Assembly (NCBI GenBank): GCA_025351405.1
Contig: JANXVZ010000029.1
Coordinates: 1-32,672, forward strand
From: Sphingomonadales bacterium
GTDB taxonomy: Bacteria; Pseudomonadota; Alphaproteobacteria; Sphingomonadales; Sphingomonadaceae
DNA length: 32,672 nucleotides
Direction of reading: 5' to 3'
How positions within the stretch are numbered: position 1 is the stretch's first letter; each line of letters opens with the position of its first letter. Below, in pieces: positions 15,610-24,321 of this stretch. Made by a program: the position numbers and the translations under genes. Under the pieces are notes generated by a model. The model worked only from the letters and a program-made list of their open reading frames with translations. It was not told the DNA's origin and ran no database searches.

Positions 15610-16776
15610 ATGAGCGCCGCCACCGAAGCCTTTGACCGCTGGATCCGCAGCGACTTCGTCGCAATGAACACCGCGCTGGAGGACCTGTATTTTGCAGAAA
15701 TCGACCGCGCCGCCGTGGCGGGCGTCGGCGATGATATCAAGGCGGAACTGCGCGACGCCGGCCAGGCCCATGTCGAGGCGCTGGCTCGCGAAGGCAACAC
15801 CGGCGCCGGCTTTGAAAGCGCCTTCGACGTTCTCGGCAATGTCGGGCTGTACCTGGCGGCCATGCGTCGCCACGAACTGACAAACCCGGCGCGCGAGGAG
15901 CGATCCCCGTTTCGCGAGGCGTCGTCGCTGGCGTTGCAGGCCGGTGCCTCGATCGGCATGGCACCGCGCTTTGCCTCGGCCCATCTGACAACGCACAACC
16001 GCGCCATCGGCGGCATTCGCAAAAGCTTCACCAGCCTGCACGACGAATTCCTGTTCATCGACGAGAATACCCGCGCCATGCTGGCTTTCCAGCGCGCCGC
16101 CGATGCGCTGGTCAGCACCCAGGCGATGGGGGTGACGAACCCCGTCGCCGATGTGCAACTGGCGGCGGCAACCAGCGCGCTGCATGAAGTCGTCCTCATC
16201 AACGGCCGGCTGTTCGCCACCCTCGACGTCGATCGATTCTTTTACAGCGTGCGTCCCTATTACAAGCCCTACCGCGTCGGGCGGACCGAATACCGCGGGG
16301 CCAACGCCGGGGACTTTTCCGGTATCAACGAGCTCGACCTGGTGCTCGGGCTCTGCCGCGCCAATGATCCGACCTATGCCCAGTTGCTGGTCGACAAGAT
16401 GCCGTTCATGCGTCCCGCCGACCAGATGCGGGTCCGCGAGGCGATGCAGCGACCCAGCTTGCTCGACACGCTGCTCGATACCATCGACGATGGCGGCAGC
16501 GCCTGGGCGAACAACGCGGCGCTGTTCCTGGCGGCGGCCGACGCCTTTGGCGACACCGCGCGCCAGCACCATGACCAGTTGGTGGAGCGGTTCATCGCCC
16601 AGCCATCGGCAAGCCTTGATGCGCCGCACCTCGGCCAGGTTACCGCCAGCGGGCCGCCGCTTCACGTACTGATGGCGTCGCTGGCGACTCTGCGCGATTT
16701 GCGCACCGCCGCCGATCGGCCGGGCATCGCCTCGCGCCATGCCGATATGGCGCGATTGCGGGCGCGGGTCGGGTGA
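15610..16776 (+). CDS. PrnB-like (DUF1864) dioxygenase-superfamily protein
   Basis: A 388-residue protein that I recognise as PrnB-like/DUF1864, part of the indoleamine/tryptophan 2,3-dioxygenase heme superfamily. Supporting segments are RFFYSVRPYYKPYRVGRTEY, RGANAGDFSGINELDLVLGL and LCRANDPTYAQLLVDKM, a pattern typical of this family. PrnB turns 7-chlorotryptophan into a phenylpyrrole in pyrrolnitrin synthesis; most homologues have no known function. I chose ATG 15610 because GGAG lies six bases upstream; an ATG at 15589 has no site. It is divergent from the antiporter/fructokinase pair and about 7.3 kb from the halogenase. No PrnC or PrnD homologue is in view. I did not assign the proximal heme histidine. 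Confidence 0.72.
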   Translation: MSAATEAFDRWIRSDFVAMNTALEDLYFAEIDRAAVAGVGDDIKAELRDAGQAHVEALAREGNTGAGFESAFDVLGNVGLYLAAMRRHELTNPAREERSPFREASSLALQAGASIGMAPRFASAHLTTHNRAIGGIRKSFTSLHDEFLFIDENTRAMLAFQRAADALVSTQAMGVTNPVADVQLAAATSALHEVVLINGRLFATLDVDRFFYSVRPYYKPYRVGRTEYRGANAGDFSGINELDLVLGLCRANDPTYAQLLVDKMPFMRPADQMRVREAMQRPSLLDTLLDTIDDGGSAWANNAALFLAAADAFGDTARQHHDQLVERFIAQPSASLDAPHLGQVTASGPPLHVLMASLATLRDLRTAADRPGIASRHADMARLRARVG

Positions 16777-16821
16777 TGTTCATCGAAATGGAACCTCTGT
16801 CTGCGACTGGCCTTTCCTGAC

Positions 16822-17997
16822 ATGAAAAACACCATCGATATCGGCCTGCTCTGGCATTCGGACCGTTCCGGCAACCTTGGCGTCGGCGCGTTGACGGTCG
16901 GCAACATCGCCATCGTGCGCGGCGTGCTGGCTGAAATGGAGCTGGTGCCGAGCTTCGTCATCCACGGTTTTGCCGATACGAGGGCGCCGTATATCCACGA
17001 CGCCGATGTGACATTCTCCGGCGTGCGTTTCAGCGGCTTCCCGGCCTATTTCGCCGCGATGGGGGCGACCGATTGCGTCCTCGATATCGGCGGCGGCGAC
17101 AGCTTTACCGACATTTATCCCCCCAAGCGCTATCTCGCCATTCTCATCGCCAAGGCGCTTACCATAGTGCACGGCGTGCCGCTGCTGCTCAGTCCGCAGA
17201 CCATCGGCCCGTTCACCCGTGATACGGCATTGAAGAAACTGTTCGACGCAATCGCCTTCTGGACGATGCGGCGATCGCGTGCCGTCGTGGTGCGCGATGC
17301 CAAGTCAGCCGATGCGGTGCGGCAATTCACCCCCGGGGTCGAGCCGATCTACAGTGTCGATGTTGCCTTTGCGCTGCCATGGACTCCGGCACCTTCGACA
17401 CCGGGCCGGCGCCGCGTCGGCCTCAACATTTCGGGGCTGCTGTGGAACGGCGGCCACCGCGGCCGCCACGAATTCGGCCTCGGCTATGATTACAAGGCGC
17501 TGATGACGGCGTTGATCGAGGCGCTGCTGGCGCGGGATGACTGCACCATCGAACTGGTCTGCCATGTCAACGGTTATCCCGGCAGCCCCGAGGACGATGG
17601 CACCGTCGCCGATGCACTGGCCGCGCGCTGGCCACAGTTGGTGCGGGTGCCGGACTTTGCCTCGCCCTCGGAAGCCAAGAGCCATATTTCCGGCCTCGAC
17701 TTCCTCGTGGCGGCGCGAATGCATGCCTGTATCGCGGCCTTTTCGAGCGGCATTCCGGTGGTGCCCGTCTCGTACAGCCGCAAGTTCGAGGGGCTGTTCG
17801 GTTCGCTCGGCTATGATCATCTGGTGCCGCACACCGGCATGGCGACCGAAGCAGCGCTGGCCTTCATCCTCGATGCGATGGAGCGCGGCGACGCGCTGAA
17901 AGCCACGATCGCGACCTCGTCGGAACAGGTCAAGCTACGGCTGGAGGCATATCGCGGTGCACTGCGGGCGCTGTTCGGATCGCTCCCGCCGGGCTGA
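16822..17997 (+). CDS. Polysaccharide pyruvyl transferase family protein
   Basis: A 391-residue protein of the PF04230 family. Typical blocks are GNLGVGALTVGNI near the N-terminus, LDIGGGDSFTD (88-97), LLLSPQTIGPF (121-131), and the C-terminal VAARMHACIAAFSSGIPVVPVSYSRK read in two parts. Relatives such as CsaB and exopolysaccharide ketalases transfer pyruvate from phosphoenolpyruvate to a sugar, while others act on different acceptors. No strong ribosome-binding site is seen before ATG 16822. It follows the PrnB-like gene by 45 bp on the same strand and converges with the VOC gene (stops two bases apart). Because the facing cluster looks like glycan decoration, a sugar acceptor is likely, but there is no glycosyltransferase in view. 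Confidence 0.85.
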   Translation: MKNTIDIGLLWHSDRSGNLGVGALTVGNIAIVRGVLAEMELVPSFVIHGFADTRAPYIHDADVTFSGVRFSGFPAYFAAMGATDCVLDIGGGDSFTDIYPPKRYLAILIAKALTIVHGVPLLLSPQTIGPFTRDTALKKLFDAIAFWTMRRSRAVVVRDAKSADAVRQFTPGVEPIYSVDVAFALPWTPAPSTPGRRRVGLNISGLLWNGGHRGRHEFGLGYDYKALMTALIEALLARDDCTIELVCHVNGYPGSPEDDGTVADALAARWPQLVRVPDFASPSEAKSHISGLDFLVAARMHACIAAFSSGIPVVPVSYSRKFEGLFGSLGYDHLVPHTGMATEAALAFILDAMERGDALKATIATSSEQVKLRLEAYRGALRALFGSLPPG

Positions 17998-17998
17998 T

Positions 17999-18397
17999 TC
18001 AGCCGATCAGCTCGACATATTCCACCGTCAACCCGCGCGTGTACACCGGGCTCAGGAAGTTGCAGCGGAACGGCCCGGCGCCCTTCACATGGACGGGCTC
18101 GAGCAGTTTCATGCCCTGTGCCGCCAGTTCGGCCGCCTTGGCGTCAAGGCTTTCGACGACATAGGCGAGGTGATGCAGCCCGCCCATGCCTTTGTTGAAC
18201 TTGAGCAAGGGTCCGCCATCGGGGATGACAAATTCCACCGGCGAGGCACCGTTGCCCTGAACGAACACGCAAAGTGCCTGGAATTCGGGGACATAGCCGC
18301 GAAAGTCCTCGGCCAGCCCCAGCACCGCCATCATCGACGCCATCTCGTCCTCGTCGGGGACGACGATGCCGACATGATGCAGTTGCGGCCCCGTCAT
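17999..18397 (-). CDS. VOC-family protein, epimerase/glyoxalase-like
   Basis: A 132-residue vicinal-oxygen-chelate protein with two beta-alpha-beta-beta-beta units. Putative metal ligands are all present: His8 (LHHVGIVVPD), Glu55 (VEFVIPDGG), His76 (LHHLAYVVES) and Glu126 (VEYVEL), the HEHE set of methylmalonyl-CoA epimerase and related enzymes. ATG 18397 overlaps the TGA of the SGNH-like gene (ATGA), placing it last in the leftward MBOAT unit. Its reaction is unknown. In this cluster an epimerisation of an acyl-ACP or acyl-CoA thioester such as a glyceryl or malonyl-type group would fit, which is inference. Confidence 0.85.
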   Translation of the reverse strand: MTGPQLHHVGIVVPDEDEMASMMAVLGLAEDFRGYVPEFQALCVFVQGNGASPVEFVIPDGGPLLKFNKGMGGLHHLAYVVESLDAKAAELAAQGMKLLEPVHVKGAGPFRCNFLSPVYTRGLTVEYVELIG

Positions 18398-19425
18398 TTG
18401 CTGGTCTCCTCGGCAGCCGGCTTCGACAGCATATCGGCAAGCTGCGGCGCCAGCCAGTCGGTCAGCACCAGTGCCCCGGCGCGGTTGAGGTGCGCCACGT
18501 CCGAAAACCATTCGTCGTGCGTCGAAACAAAGCTGGCATCGAGCACCGGGCCATAGCGTTCATAGAATTTGCGTTCCTGGACCTGCGATGGCCCGCCATA
18601 ATAAGGCAGGAACAGGAAAGCGACCGGGATGCCGCGCTTCCTGGCGGCCTCGGCCATGCGCGCCACATAGACGCGTTCATCGCCGAATTCCTGGTCGGCG
18701 TAGCGCGGGCCCAGAACCGGCGGCCGGACGCCCTTTTCATAGCGTGCCTTGCCGGCGAGCAGGGCCGCCCTCGGGATACGCTTCTCACGCTCCACCCATA
18801 GCCCGTCGCCGGTTCGAAAGGAGACGGTGCTGTCATAATCGCTGCCGGCGTAGCGGGCCGGCTGGAATCGATCGGGCAGTTCGAAGAATGTGGGCGCGGC
18901 ACGCGCGGCGAACAGCTTGATCTGGCGGAAGGGCAGGTAGACCAGGTTCGACAGGTAATCGAGATTGCCGAAGAAACCGGGGTCGATGACGTCGCGCGCC
19001 GGGGCGATATATTTGAACGCGGGATGGCCAAAGCGACCGGGCTTTTCGATCACCGAGATCACCAGCAGTTTCGGCGCCTTGGCGCTGAGCAGCTCCTCCT
19101 CGATGACCCAGTGCAGGTCGCGGCCATTTTCGGGCAGCGAGAAATTGACGGTGGTCAGCGGCAGGCCGAGCGCGGCAAGATCGGATTGCAGGCGCGGCGC
19201 ACTGACCGCGGCGCCCGATCGCGATGGCCCGAGGATGGCGACATCGATCGGCTTGGGGTCGTTGTGCATGCGCTCGTAAATCCAGCGGATGCGGTTCTGG
19301 ATGGTGTGCTCGAGGCTGCTGAAACGCTGGTATTCATTGTCCGGCAACGCCATGGCGGCGGCGCCGGCGAGCAGCGCTGTGCCAAGCATCGCCGCCATTG
19401 CTCGCCGCCATCGGATCGTTCGCAT
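18394..19425 (-). CDS. SGNH-like exported partner of MBOAT
   Basis: A 343-residue protein with an N-terminal membrane anchor or uncleaved leader (RRAMAAMLGTALLAGAAAMA). It has an SGNH-hydrolase pattern: ILGPSRSGAAV with a candidate nucleophile Ser near residue 70, and DVAHLNRAGALVL near the C-terminus, which gives the Asp-x-x-His pair. Such proteins (AlgJ/AlgX, DltD-like) work with MBOAT proteins to move acyl groups to an extracytoplasmic glycan. ATG 19425 follows a GGGGCCGGGGG stretch; the frame extends 22 codons into the MBOAT gene but this would overlap. It lies 10 bp after the MBOAT gene and overlaps the VOC gene. The family name is uncertain; the fold and partnership are moderately sure. 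Confidence 0.75.
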   Translation of the reverse strand: MRTIRWRRAMAAMLGTALLAGAAAMALPDNEYQRFSSLEHTIQNRIRWIYERMHNDPKPIDVAILGPSRSGAAVSAPRLQSDLAALGLPLTTVNFSLPENGRDLHWVIEEELLSAKAPKLLVISVIEKPGRFGHPAFKYIAPARDVIDPGFFGNLDYLSNLVYLPFRQIKLFAARAAPTFFELPDRFQPARYAGSDYDSTVSFRTGDGLWVEREKRIPRAALLAGKARYEKGVRPPVLGPRYADQEFGDERVYVARMAEAARKRGIPVAFLFLPYYGGPSQVQERKFYERYGPVLDASFVSTHDEWFSDVAHLNRAGALVLTDWLAPQLADMLSKPAAEETSK

Positions 19426-19435
19426 CCCCCGGCCC

Positions 19436-20980
19436 CTAGAAGTTGAAATACAGGAACACGGCCTGCCCGCGCTGGATGAATTCGACCGCAATGAACAGCG
19501 TCAGCCCGGCGAACACCAGCCCCAGGCCCGACGGCCGCCACGTCCAGTCGAGGCGCGAGCGTGCCACATCGGCCCATTCGTTCCAGTTGTAGGCCGGGTC
19601 GTAGCGCCGCATGATCTGCTGGGTATTGGGGGCCAGCGCAACGATGGCGGTGGCGACGACAATGGTGACCAGCATGTCATAACCCAGCCCCGGCACCGCT
19701 CCATCGAGATTGAGCCCGCCCAGCCCCGACATCGCCCGCCAGACGCCGCCGGCCTCCGCAACGCTGGCGGCGCGGAACATGACATTGCCCAGCGCCACCG
19801 CGACGAGGGTGATGGCGTGATAGCCGAGGCGCTCGATATGCCCCGGATCGCCGAGCTTGATGCCCTTCTTGCGCAACACCCTCCGGCGGTTCTTGCGGCG
19901 TTCCCGCCAGGCTTCGTTGATGCAGATATAGGCGGCGTGCATTACCCCGAAGGTGACGAACGTCCAGCCGGCGCCGTGCCAGATGCCGACCGCGACGAAG
20001 GTGACGAAGCTCGGGATGGCGATGCCGACGCCGAACAGCGCCCAGCCCGAAAGCCCGCGCATCGCCGCCCAACGGTTCAAGGGCAGCGACAGCGGCTGGA
20101 AAATATAGGCGACGATGAAGCGCTGCAGCGTCATGTGCCAGCGCCGCCAGTAATCGATGATCGAGGCGGCGCGCAGCGGCGAATGGAAATTCAGCGGCAG
20201 CTTGACCCCGAGCATCCGGCCCAGCCCGATCGCCATATCGGAATAGCCGGAGAAATCGAAATACAGTTGCAGGCTGAAGGTGATCGCCGCCAGCCAGCCG
20301 GCCATGACATTGGCGTCGTGGACCCCGGCGGCGGCGAACAGCGGCCCCACCATCGGCGACAGCGTGTCGGCGATGACGGTCTTCTTGAACAGCCCGATGG
20401 CGAAGATGACCAGGCCAACGACAAGGTTGCGCCAGATCAGCCGGCCGAACAGCGGCGCCTGCAATTGCGGCGTCACTTCCTTGTAGTGGACGATCGGCCC
20501 GGCGATGAGCTGCGGGAAGAACGCCGCGAACAGCGCGAAATCGAGGAACTTCATCCGCCGCGCTTCGCCGCGCGCCGAATCGATGAGGTAGGCGATCTTC
20601 TGGAAGGTGAAGAAGGAAATCGCCAGCGGCAGCGCGATATGGGCCAGCGTCAGCCCCAGGTTGCCCGCGATGAAATTGGCGTATTTGAACCAGCCCAGCA
20701 GGGCCACATCGGCTAGCACGCCGAATGTCAGCCACAGCTTGACGCGGCTTGTGGCACCCGCCGCATGGGCGCGCTGGATGATGTCGCCAACGACGAAGTT
20801 GAAGACGATCGACCCGAGCAACAGCGGCAGGTGGACGGGCTTCCACCAGGCGTAAAAGCCGAGCGACAACAGCGTCAGCGCGATCTTCGCCGCATCCTGC
20901 CGCCAGCGGCCGAGCGCATAGAAGATGATCAGCGTCGGCGGCAGAAAGCCGAACAGGAAGATGAAACTGTTGAACAGCAT
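19436..20980 (-). CDS. MBOAT-family O-acyltransferase (AlgI-like)
   Basis: A 514-residue multi-pass protein of the AlgI/DltB type. It begins MLFNSFIFLFGFLP as most AlgI-like proteins do, has FFPQLIAGPIVHYKE and WRRWHMTLQRFI, and the catalytic histidine His335 in AVGIWHGAGWTF. AlgI-type proteins sit in the inner membrane, receive an acyl group from a cytoplasmic donor and pass it outward to a periplasmic transferase. Here the next gene is an SGNH-like exported protein, the usual partner, and nearby are an acyl carrier protein and an FkbH-type protein that could supply the acyl donor instead of acetyl-CoA. It begins 9 bp after the methyltransferase stop and is probably in the same operon. Confidence 0.92.
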   Translation of the reverse strand: MLFNSFIFLFGFLPPTLIIFYALGRWRQDAAKIALTLLSLGFYAWWKPVHLPLLLGSIVFNFVVGDIIQRAHAAGATSRVKLWLTFGVLADVALLGWFKYANFIAGNLGLTLAHIALPLAISFFTFQKIAYLIDSARGEARRMKFLDFALFAAFFPQLIAGPIVHYKEVTPQLQAPLFGRLIWRNLVVGLVIFAIGLFKKTVIADTLSPMVGPLFAAAGVHDANVMAGWLAAITFSLQLYFDFSGYSDMAIGLGRMLGVKLPLNFHSPLRAASIIDYWRRWHMTLQRFIVAYIFQPLSLPLNRWAAMRGLSGWALFGVGIAIPSFVTFVAVGIWHGAGWTFVTFGVMHAAYICINEAWRERRKNRRRVLRKKGIKLGDPGHIERLGYHAITLVAVALGNVMFRAASVAEAGGVWRAMSGLGGLNLDGAVPGLGYDMLVTIVVATAIVALAPNTQQIMRRYDPAYNWNEWADVARSRLDWTWRPSGLGLVFAGLTLFIAVEFIQRGQAVFLYFNF

Positions 20981-20989
20981 CGGCGGTGG

Positions 20990-21952
20990 CTAGAACCGAT
21001 CGTTCGAAGCCGGCACCGCGACGATGCCGGTGGACACGCTGATGCGCTGCGCCAGCGCGGATTCGATCTTGCGGCCCTGGGTGGCGAACATCTCCAGCCG
21101 CTCGACCTTGAAGCCGGCCGCCTCGACCAGCGCGGTCAGCTCCTCGGGCGTCGAAACCAAATAGATATGATCGGGCGACGGACTGTTGAGCGGCACGTTG
21201 ATGAAAATCCGCCCCGTCGGCCGCAGCGCCTTGCGCAGGAACGCCAGCGCCACTTCGGGCTGTTCGAGATGCTCGAGCACCTCCGAAATCACGATCAGAT
21301 CATATTGCCGGTCGGGCGCCTCTGCCTTCAAGATATCGACCTCGACGAGCGATACCGGCTTGTCGACGCCCAGGGTGGCCAGCGCCGCACCCGTTTCGCG
21401 CAGAGATACTGCGCTGAAATCCCAGGCGGCGAGGCTGCGCGACAGCGGCGACCGCGCCGCCAGATAGACCATCAGGCCATGCCCCGGGCCTATCTCGAGA
21501 TAATCGAACGGCGCATCCGCCGCCGCAAGCACGCGATTGGCGAACATCTCGAAGGTGCCGGCATGGTTGAACCACAAGATCTGCGACAGCAGCAAGCCAT
21601 CGACATAACGGCTCATATAGTCGTGGTTGGAATAGACCTCGGCATCAGCCTCGGCAAAGGTCGACAGCCGGTAACGGCCCTCGCGATGGAAGAAGATCTC
21701 CTCGTCGCGGAGCTGGTCGCACGTCCAGCGATAGCCTTCTGCAAACCGCGCCTCGTTCCCCGCCATCAACTTGCGCGCCGCCGTCGCCGCCAGTTCGGTC
21801 GAAGCCAGCATCTCCGGCGACCGTGCCCCGAAACTCTTGAGCAGATACGCCGCATGGTCGGGCCATGCCGCGAGCACCGCCTCGGCAATCACCAGCGTCT
21901 CGGGCAACGGCGCCAGCAGAACGCGCAGTGCAGCGGCCTTCTCGTCACTCAT
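20990..21952 (-). CDS. SAM-dependent class I methyltransferase
   Basis: A 320-residue protein whose first 140 residues are helical and of unknown role. The Rossmann methyltransferase domain begins with motif I (YLEIGPGHGLMVY), then a motif-II-like acidic end (VSLVEVDILKAE), VISEVLEHLEQPE (motif IV), and RPTGRIFINVPLNSP. This layout resembles UbiG-like O- and C-methyltransferases. Being joined to the MBOAT gene with a 9-bp gap suggests it methylates the acyl group or the glycan that the cluster works on. In methoxymalonyl-ACP synthesis, FkbG methylates the product of FkbH on its ACP, so an FkbG-like role is possible though sequence likeness to FkbG was not tested. Confidence 0.86.
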   Translation of the reverse strand: MSDEKAAALRVLLAPLPETLVIAEAVLAAWPDHAAYLLKSFGARSPEMLASTELAATAARKLMAGNEARFAEGYRWTCDQLRDEEIFFHREGRYRLSTFAEADAEVYSNHDYMSRYVDGLLLSQILWFNHAGTFEMFANRVLAAADAPFDYLEIGPGHGLMVYLAARSPLSRSLAAWDFSAVSLRETGAALATLGVDKPVSLVEVDILKAEAPDRQYDLIVISEVLEHLEQPEVALAFLRKALRPTGRIFINVPLNSPSPDHIYLVSTPEELTALVEAAGFKVERLEMFATQGRKIESALAQRISVSTGIVAVPASNDRF

Positions 21953-22130
21953 CCGCTGCGCCCTTACAATAACTGCAACTATCGGCCGCCCGGGTATCGG
22001 CTTGAGAGGCCGAAATCAACCGCCGTTCCTCCGGGGCAGCGATGGGTGGCGCAGGTGACAATATGGCATCGGCCTGGCTGCTGTTGTATGATGGCGACCG
22101 TTACGCCCCGCCCGATGAAGGAGATGCTCC

Positions 22131-22379
22131 GTGACCGAGGTTCCAAAGACTCCGCTGGTACCCGGCAACACGTTGATCACCCCGACGCCGGAGGAGGGCC
22201 GCGCACTGGCGATCACCTTGGCGCGCCACTCGATCCATGCCATCCAGAATAATCTCGAAGTGCTGCAGAACGGCCGCTCCCAATATGCCCATGACCCTTC
22301 CGGCTTGATAGCGACGAGCCATGTCGTCGCCATCGAGTTTGCCACGATCGCTGCAGCCAATGATTATTGGCGAGGCTAG
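22131..22379 (+). CDS. Small hypothetical protein
   Basis: An 82-residue frame with a GTG start and a good AAGGAG box (22118-22123), seven bases upstream. It is read opposite to its neighbours and separates the methyltransferase gene from the FkbH gene. The protein has a Pro/Thr-rich first 20 residues, then a helical segment (RALAITLARHSIHAIQNNLE) and a short C-terminal helix. There is no leader or membrane segment and I do not recognise a family. The ribosome-binding site and isolated position are the main support. Confidence 0.5.
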   Translation: MTEVPKTPLVPGNTLITPTPEEGRALAITLARHSIHAIQNNLEVLQNGRSQYAHDPSGLIATSHVVAIEFATIAAANDYWRG

Positions 22380-22415
22380 TGTCGCTTGTCGTCGGCCGGC
22401 ACTGACCCAGCCGCT

Positions 22416-24314
22416 CTAGGGAAGCGCGTTCGCCCGATCGATCTGCATCGGCAAATCGGGGGCGGTGTAGTCCGCCACTGCAAGTCGCCACACCGTCTCG
22501 CCGCCGGTTTCGCCGTCGATGCGGGAGAAGCCGAGCTTGGCGTAATGGTCGGCGACCATCGCGTTTTTCGCCGACGGGATGTGGCGGCCCGTCACATATT
22601 CCGCCCCTGCTTCCCGCGCCGCTGCCATGATTTCGGCGAGGACGGCGTCTTCCATGCGGCGGCCGAGAACGCGGCAGCTCATCAGCCAGGTGTCGATTTC
22701 CCAACTCTCCCGATCGACGATGATGACGCTGATCATGCCGTTGTCGCCGAAGCGGTCGACGAGCCGCACCTGCATCGTCAGCTTGGATGGATCGGCTTCG
22801 AGCGCTGCGACTTCCTTTTCCGCATACCGCCGGGTGGTCAGGTTGAACTGGTTGGATTTGTTGATGAGCTGGGCGATGCGGGCGCGGTTGGTGGCATCGA
22901 ACGCCCGGAAATCCGCCACCATGTCGAGCGAGGCCAGATACCCCGCCATGTCGCTGGTGCCGGCAAAGGCGGCGCGTTCGGCGTTGGCGCGATACTGGTC
23001 GGCGCGCTGCCGGTCTTCGGCGGCAAAGGCCAGCGCTTCGAAATAGCCCGCCGCTGCCAGCCGGCGCGGGTATAGCGCAGGGTCGTCACCGATTTCGGGC
23101 ACCGCCACCATCGGCAGTTCGCGGCGGACCTGGGCGCGTTCGACGGGGTTGTCGTCGAGGAACACCAGCGCATCGAGGCCGATATTGAGCGCCGCGGCGA
23201 TGGCGCGCAAATTGGTCGCCTTGTCCCCCCAATTGGCGACGAACACGGCGATATGCGCCTCGCGCAGCACCATGTCGGGGTGGCCCTGGAACGGCAGCCG
23301 CGCCACCGCCTCGTCGTTCTTGGAGCAGACCGCCAGCACGATGCCGCGTTGGCGCAGCGCCAGTGCCATCTGCTGGATGGCGAGGAATGCCTCCCCGGCG
23401 GCCGAGCCCTGGCCGAGCGCGATGCCCTCGACGCCGTCGTCGCCGATGACCCCGCCCCACAAGGTATTGTCGAGATCGAGCACCAGCGCCTTGCGGGTCG
23501 TGCCGCGCACCGCCGCCAGCACCCGCGCCACCATGTCGGCATAAAGCGGCACCAGGTCGGGCGATACCGCCAGCTTGGCGGAATGCCATTGCCCGGCGTC
23601 GTGCCAGTTTTCGAGGCCCACCGAGGCCGCAGCGCGCGCCGTGTCGAGCAGGATGATGCCCTTTCCCGCCGCCCATTCCGCCAGCTTCGCGTTGAGCGCC
23701 GCGATCATGGCGTGAACGCTGCCCGCCTCGACCGCGTCGAAACTGCCGAACAGCGGTTCGAGCGGCGGCACGACGGTGGCGATGATGACGCCCGATTTCG
23801 CCGATGTTTCCAGCCCGGCGACCATCGCCCGCAGCATGGCCAGCGCCGCTTCGACGGCTTCGGCGGCCTCGTCGCCGGTCATCCGCGTCCGGTCGAGCCC
23901 CAGCGTGCGGTGATCGAGCGCCACAAATACCAGGTCCAGCCCGGCACTGCGGATGGCGCTGCCGGGGTCGATCGCCTCCTGCATGGCGCTGCCATAATGG
24001 CCGGTGACGACGCTGGTGAGGACGCGGTGGCGCAAGGCGGAGGCGGCGATGGCCGGCGCCAGCAGATCGAGCGTGCCGGCGCCGATGATGCCGAGGCGAA
24101 CCCGCGCCAAAGGCCCGGGAGCAGGGGCGGTGGCGAGATAGGTCTCCACCGTCGCCGCCAATTGCGTCAACTGGTTGAGATCGAGCCGCGCCAGCGCCAG
24201 CGCATGCAGCGCCTCCTCCACGGGTTCACCCGTCGCAATTGCCGCGCGTACCGCCTTCAAACGGCTACGGAAATCCGCCGGCGCCGCCTCAAGCCAGTCG
24301 AGCCCCGCCAACAT
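22416..24314 (-). CDS. FkbH-type HAD-IIIC protein, glyceryl-ACP synthesis
   Basis: A 632-residue, three-part protein. The N-terminal 260 residues fit the SGNH-like region common in long FkbH proteins. The HAD-IIIC domain starts with VLDLDNTLWGGV (nucleophile Asp280, Asp282) and has VCSKNDEAV and VFLDDNPVERAQVR. The C-terminal part (RIAQLINKSNQFNLTTRRY through DTWLMSCRVLGRRMED to PSAKNAMVADHYAKLGF) is the GNAT-like FkbH end. Known FkbH proteins take 1,3-bisphosphoglycerate, remove phosphate and load a glyceryl group on an acyl carrier protein. A carrier gene ends seven bases before this start (ATG 24314), which fits exactly. A longer start at 24368 would overlap the carrier gene and is less likely. 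Confidence 0.9.
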   Translation of the reverse strand: MLAGLDWLEAAPADFRSRLKAVRAAIATGEPVEEALHALALARLDLNQLTQLAATVETYLATAPAPGPLARVRLGIIGAGTLDLLAPAIAASALRHRVLTSVVTGHYGSAMQEAIDPGSAIRSAGLDLVFVALDHRTLGLDRTRMTGDEAAEAVEAALAMLRAMVAGLETSAKSGVIIATVVPPLEPLFGSFDAVEAGSVHAMIAALNAKLAEWAAGKGIILLDTARAAASVGLENWHDAGQWHSAKLAVSPDLVPLYADMVARVLAAVRGTTRKALVLDLDNTLWGGVIGDDGVEGIALGQGSAAGEAFLAIQQMALALRQRGIVLAVCSKNDEAVARLPFQGHPDMVLREAHIAVFVANWGDKATNLRAIAAALNIGLDALVFLDDNPVERAQVRRELPMVAVPEIGDDPALYPRRLAAAGYFEALAFAAEDRQRADQYRANAERAAFAGTSDMAGYLASLDMVADFRAFDATNRARIAQLINKSNQFNLTTRRYAEKEVAALEADPSKLTMQVRLVDRFGDNGMISVIIVDRESWEIDTWLMSCRVLGRRMEDAVLAEIMAAAREAGAEYVTGRHIPSAKNAMVADHYAKLGFSRIDGETGGETVWRLAVADYTAPDLPMQIDRANALP

Positions 24315-24321
24315 GGCCGGC

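Noticed and set aside
6751-16776. A complete pyrrolnitrin cluster
   Set aside because: No PrnC-type second halogenase and no PrnD Rieske oxygenase are present, and the genes are not in one operon, so pyrrolnitrin itself is not expected.
19289-20716. A 475-codon plus-strand frame opposite the MBOAT and SGNH-like genes
   Set aside because: Charged, Gln/Arg/Asp-rich low-complexity translation typical of an antisense shadow of a membrane protein gene.
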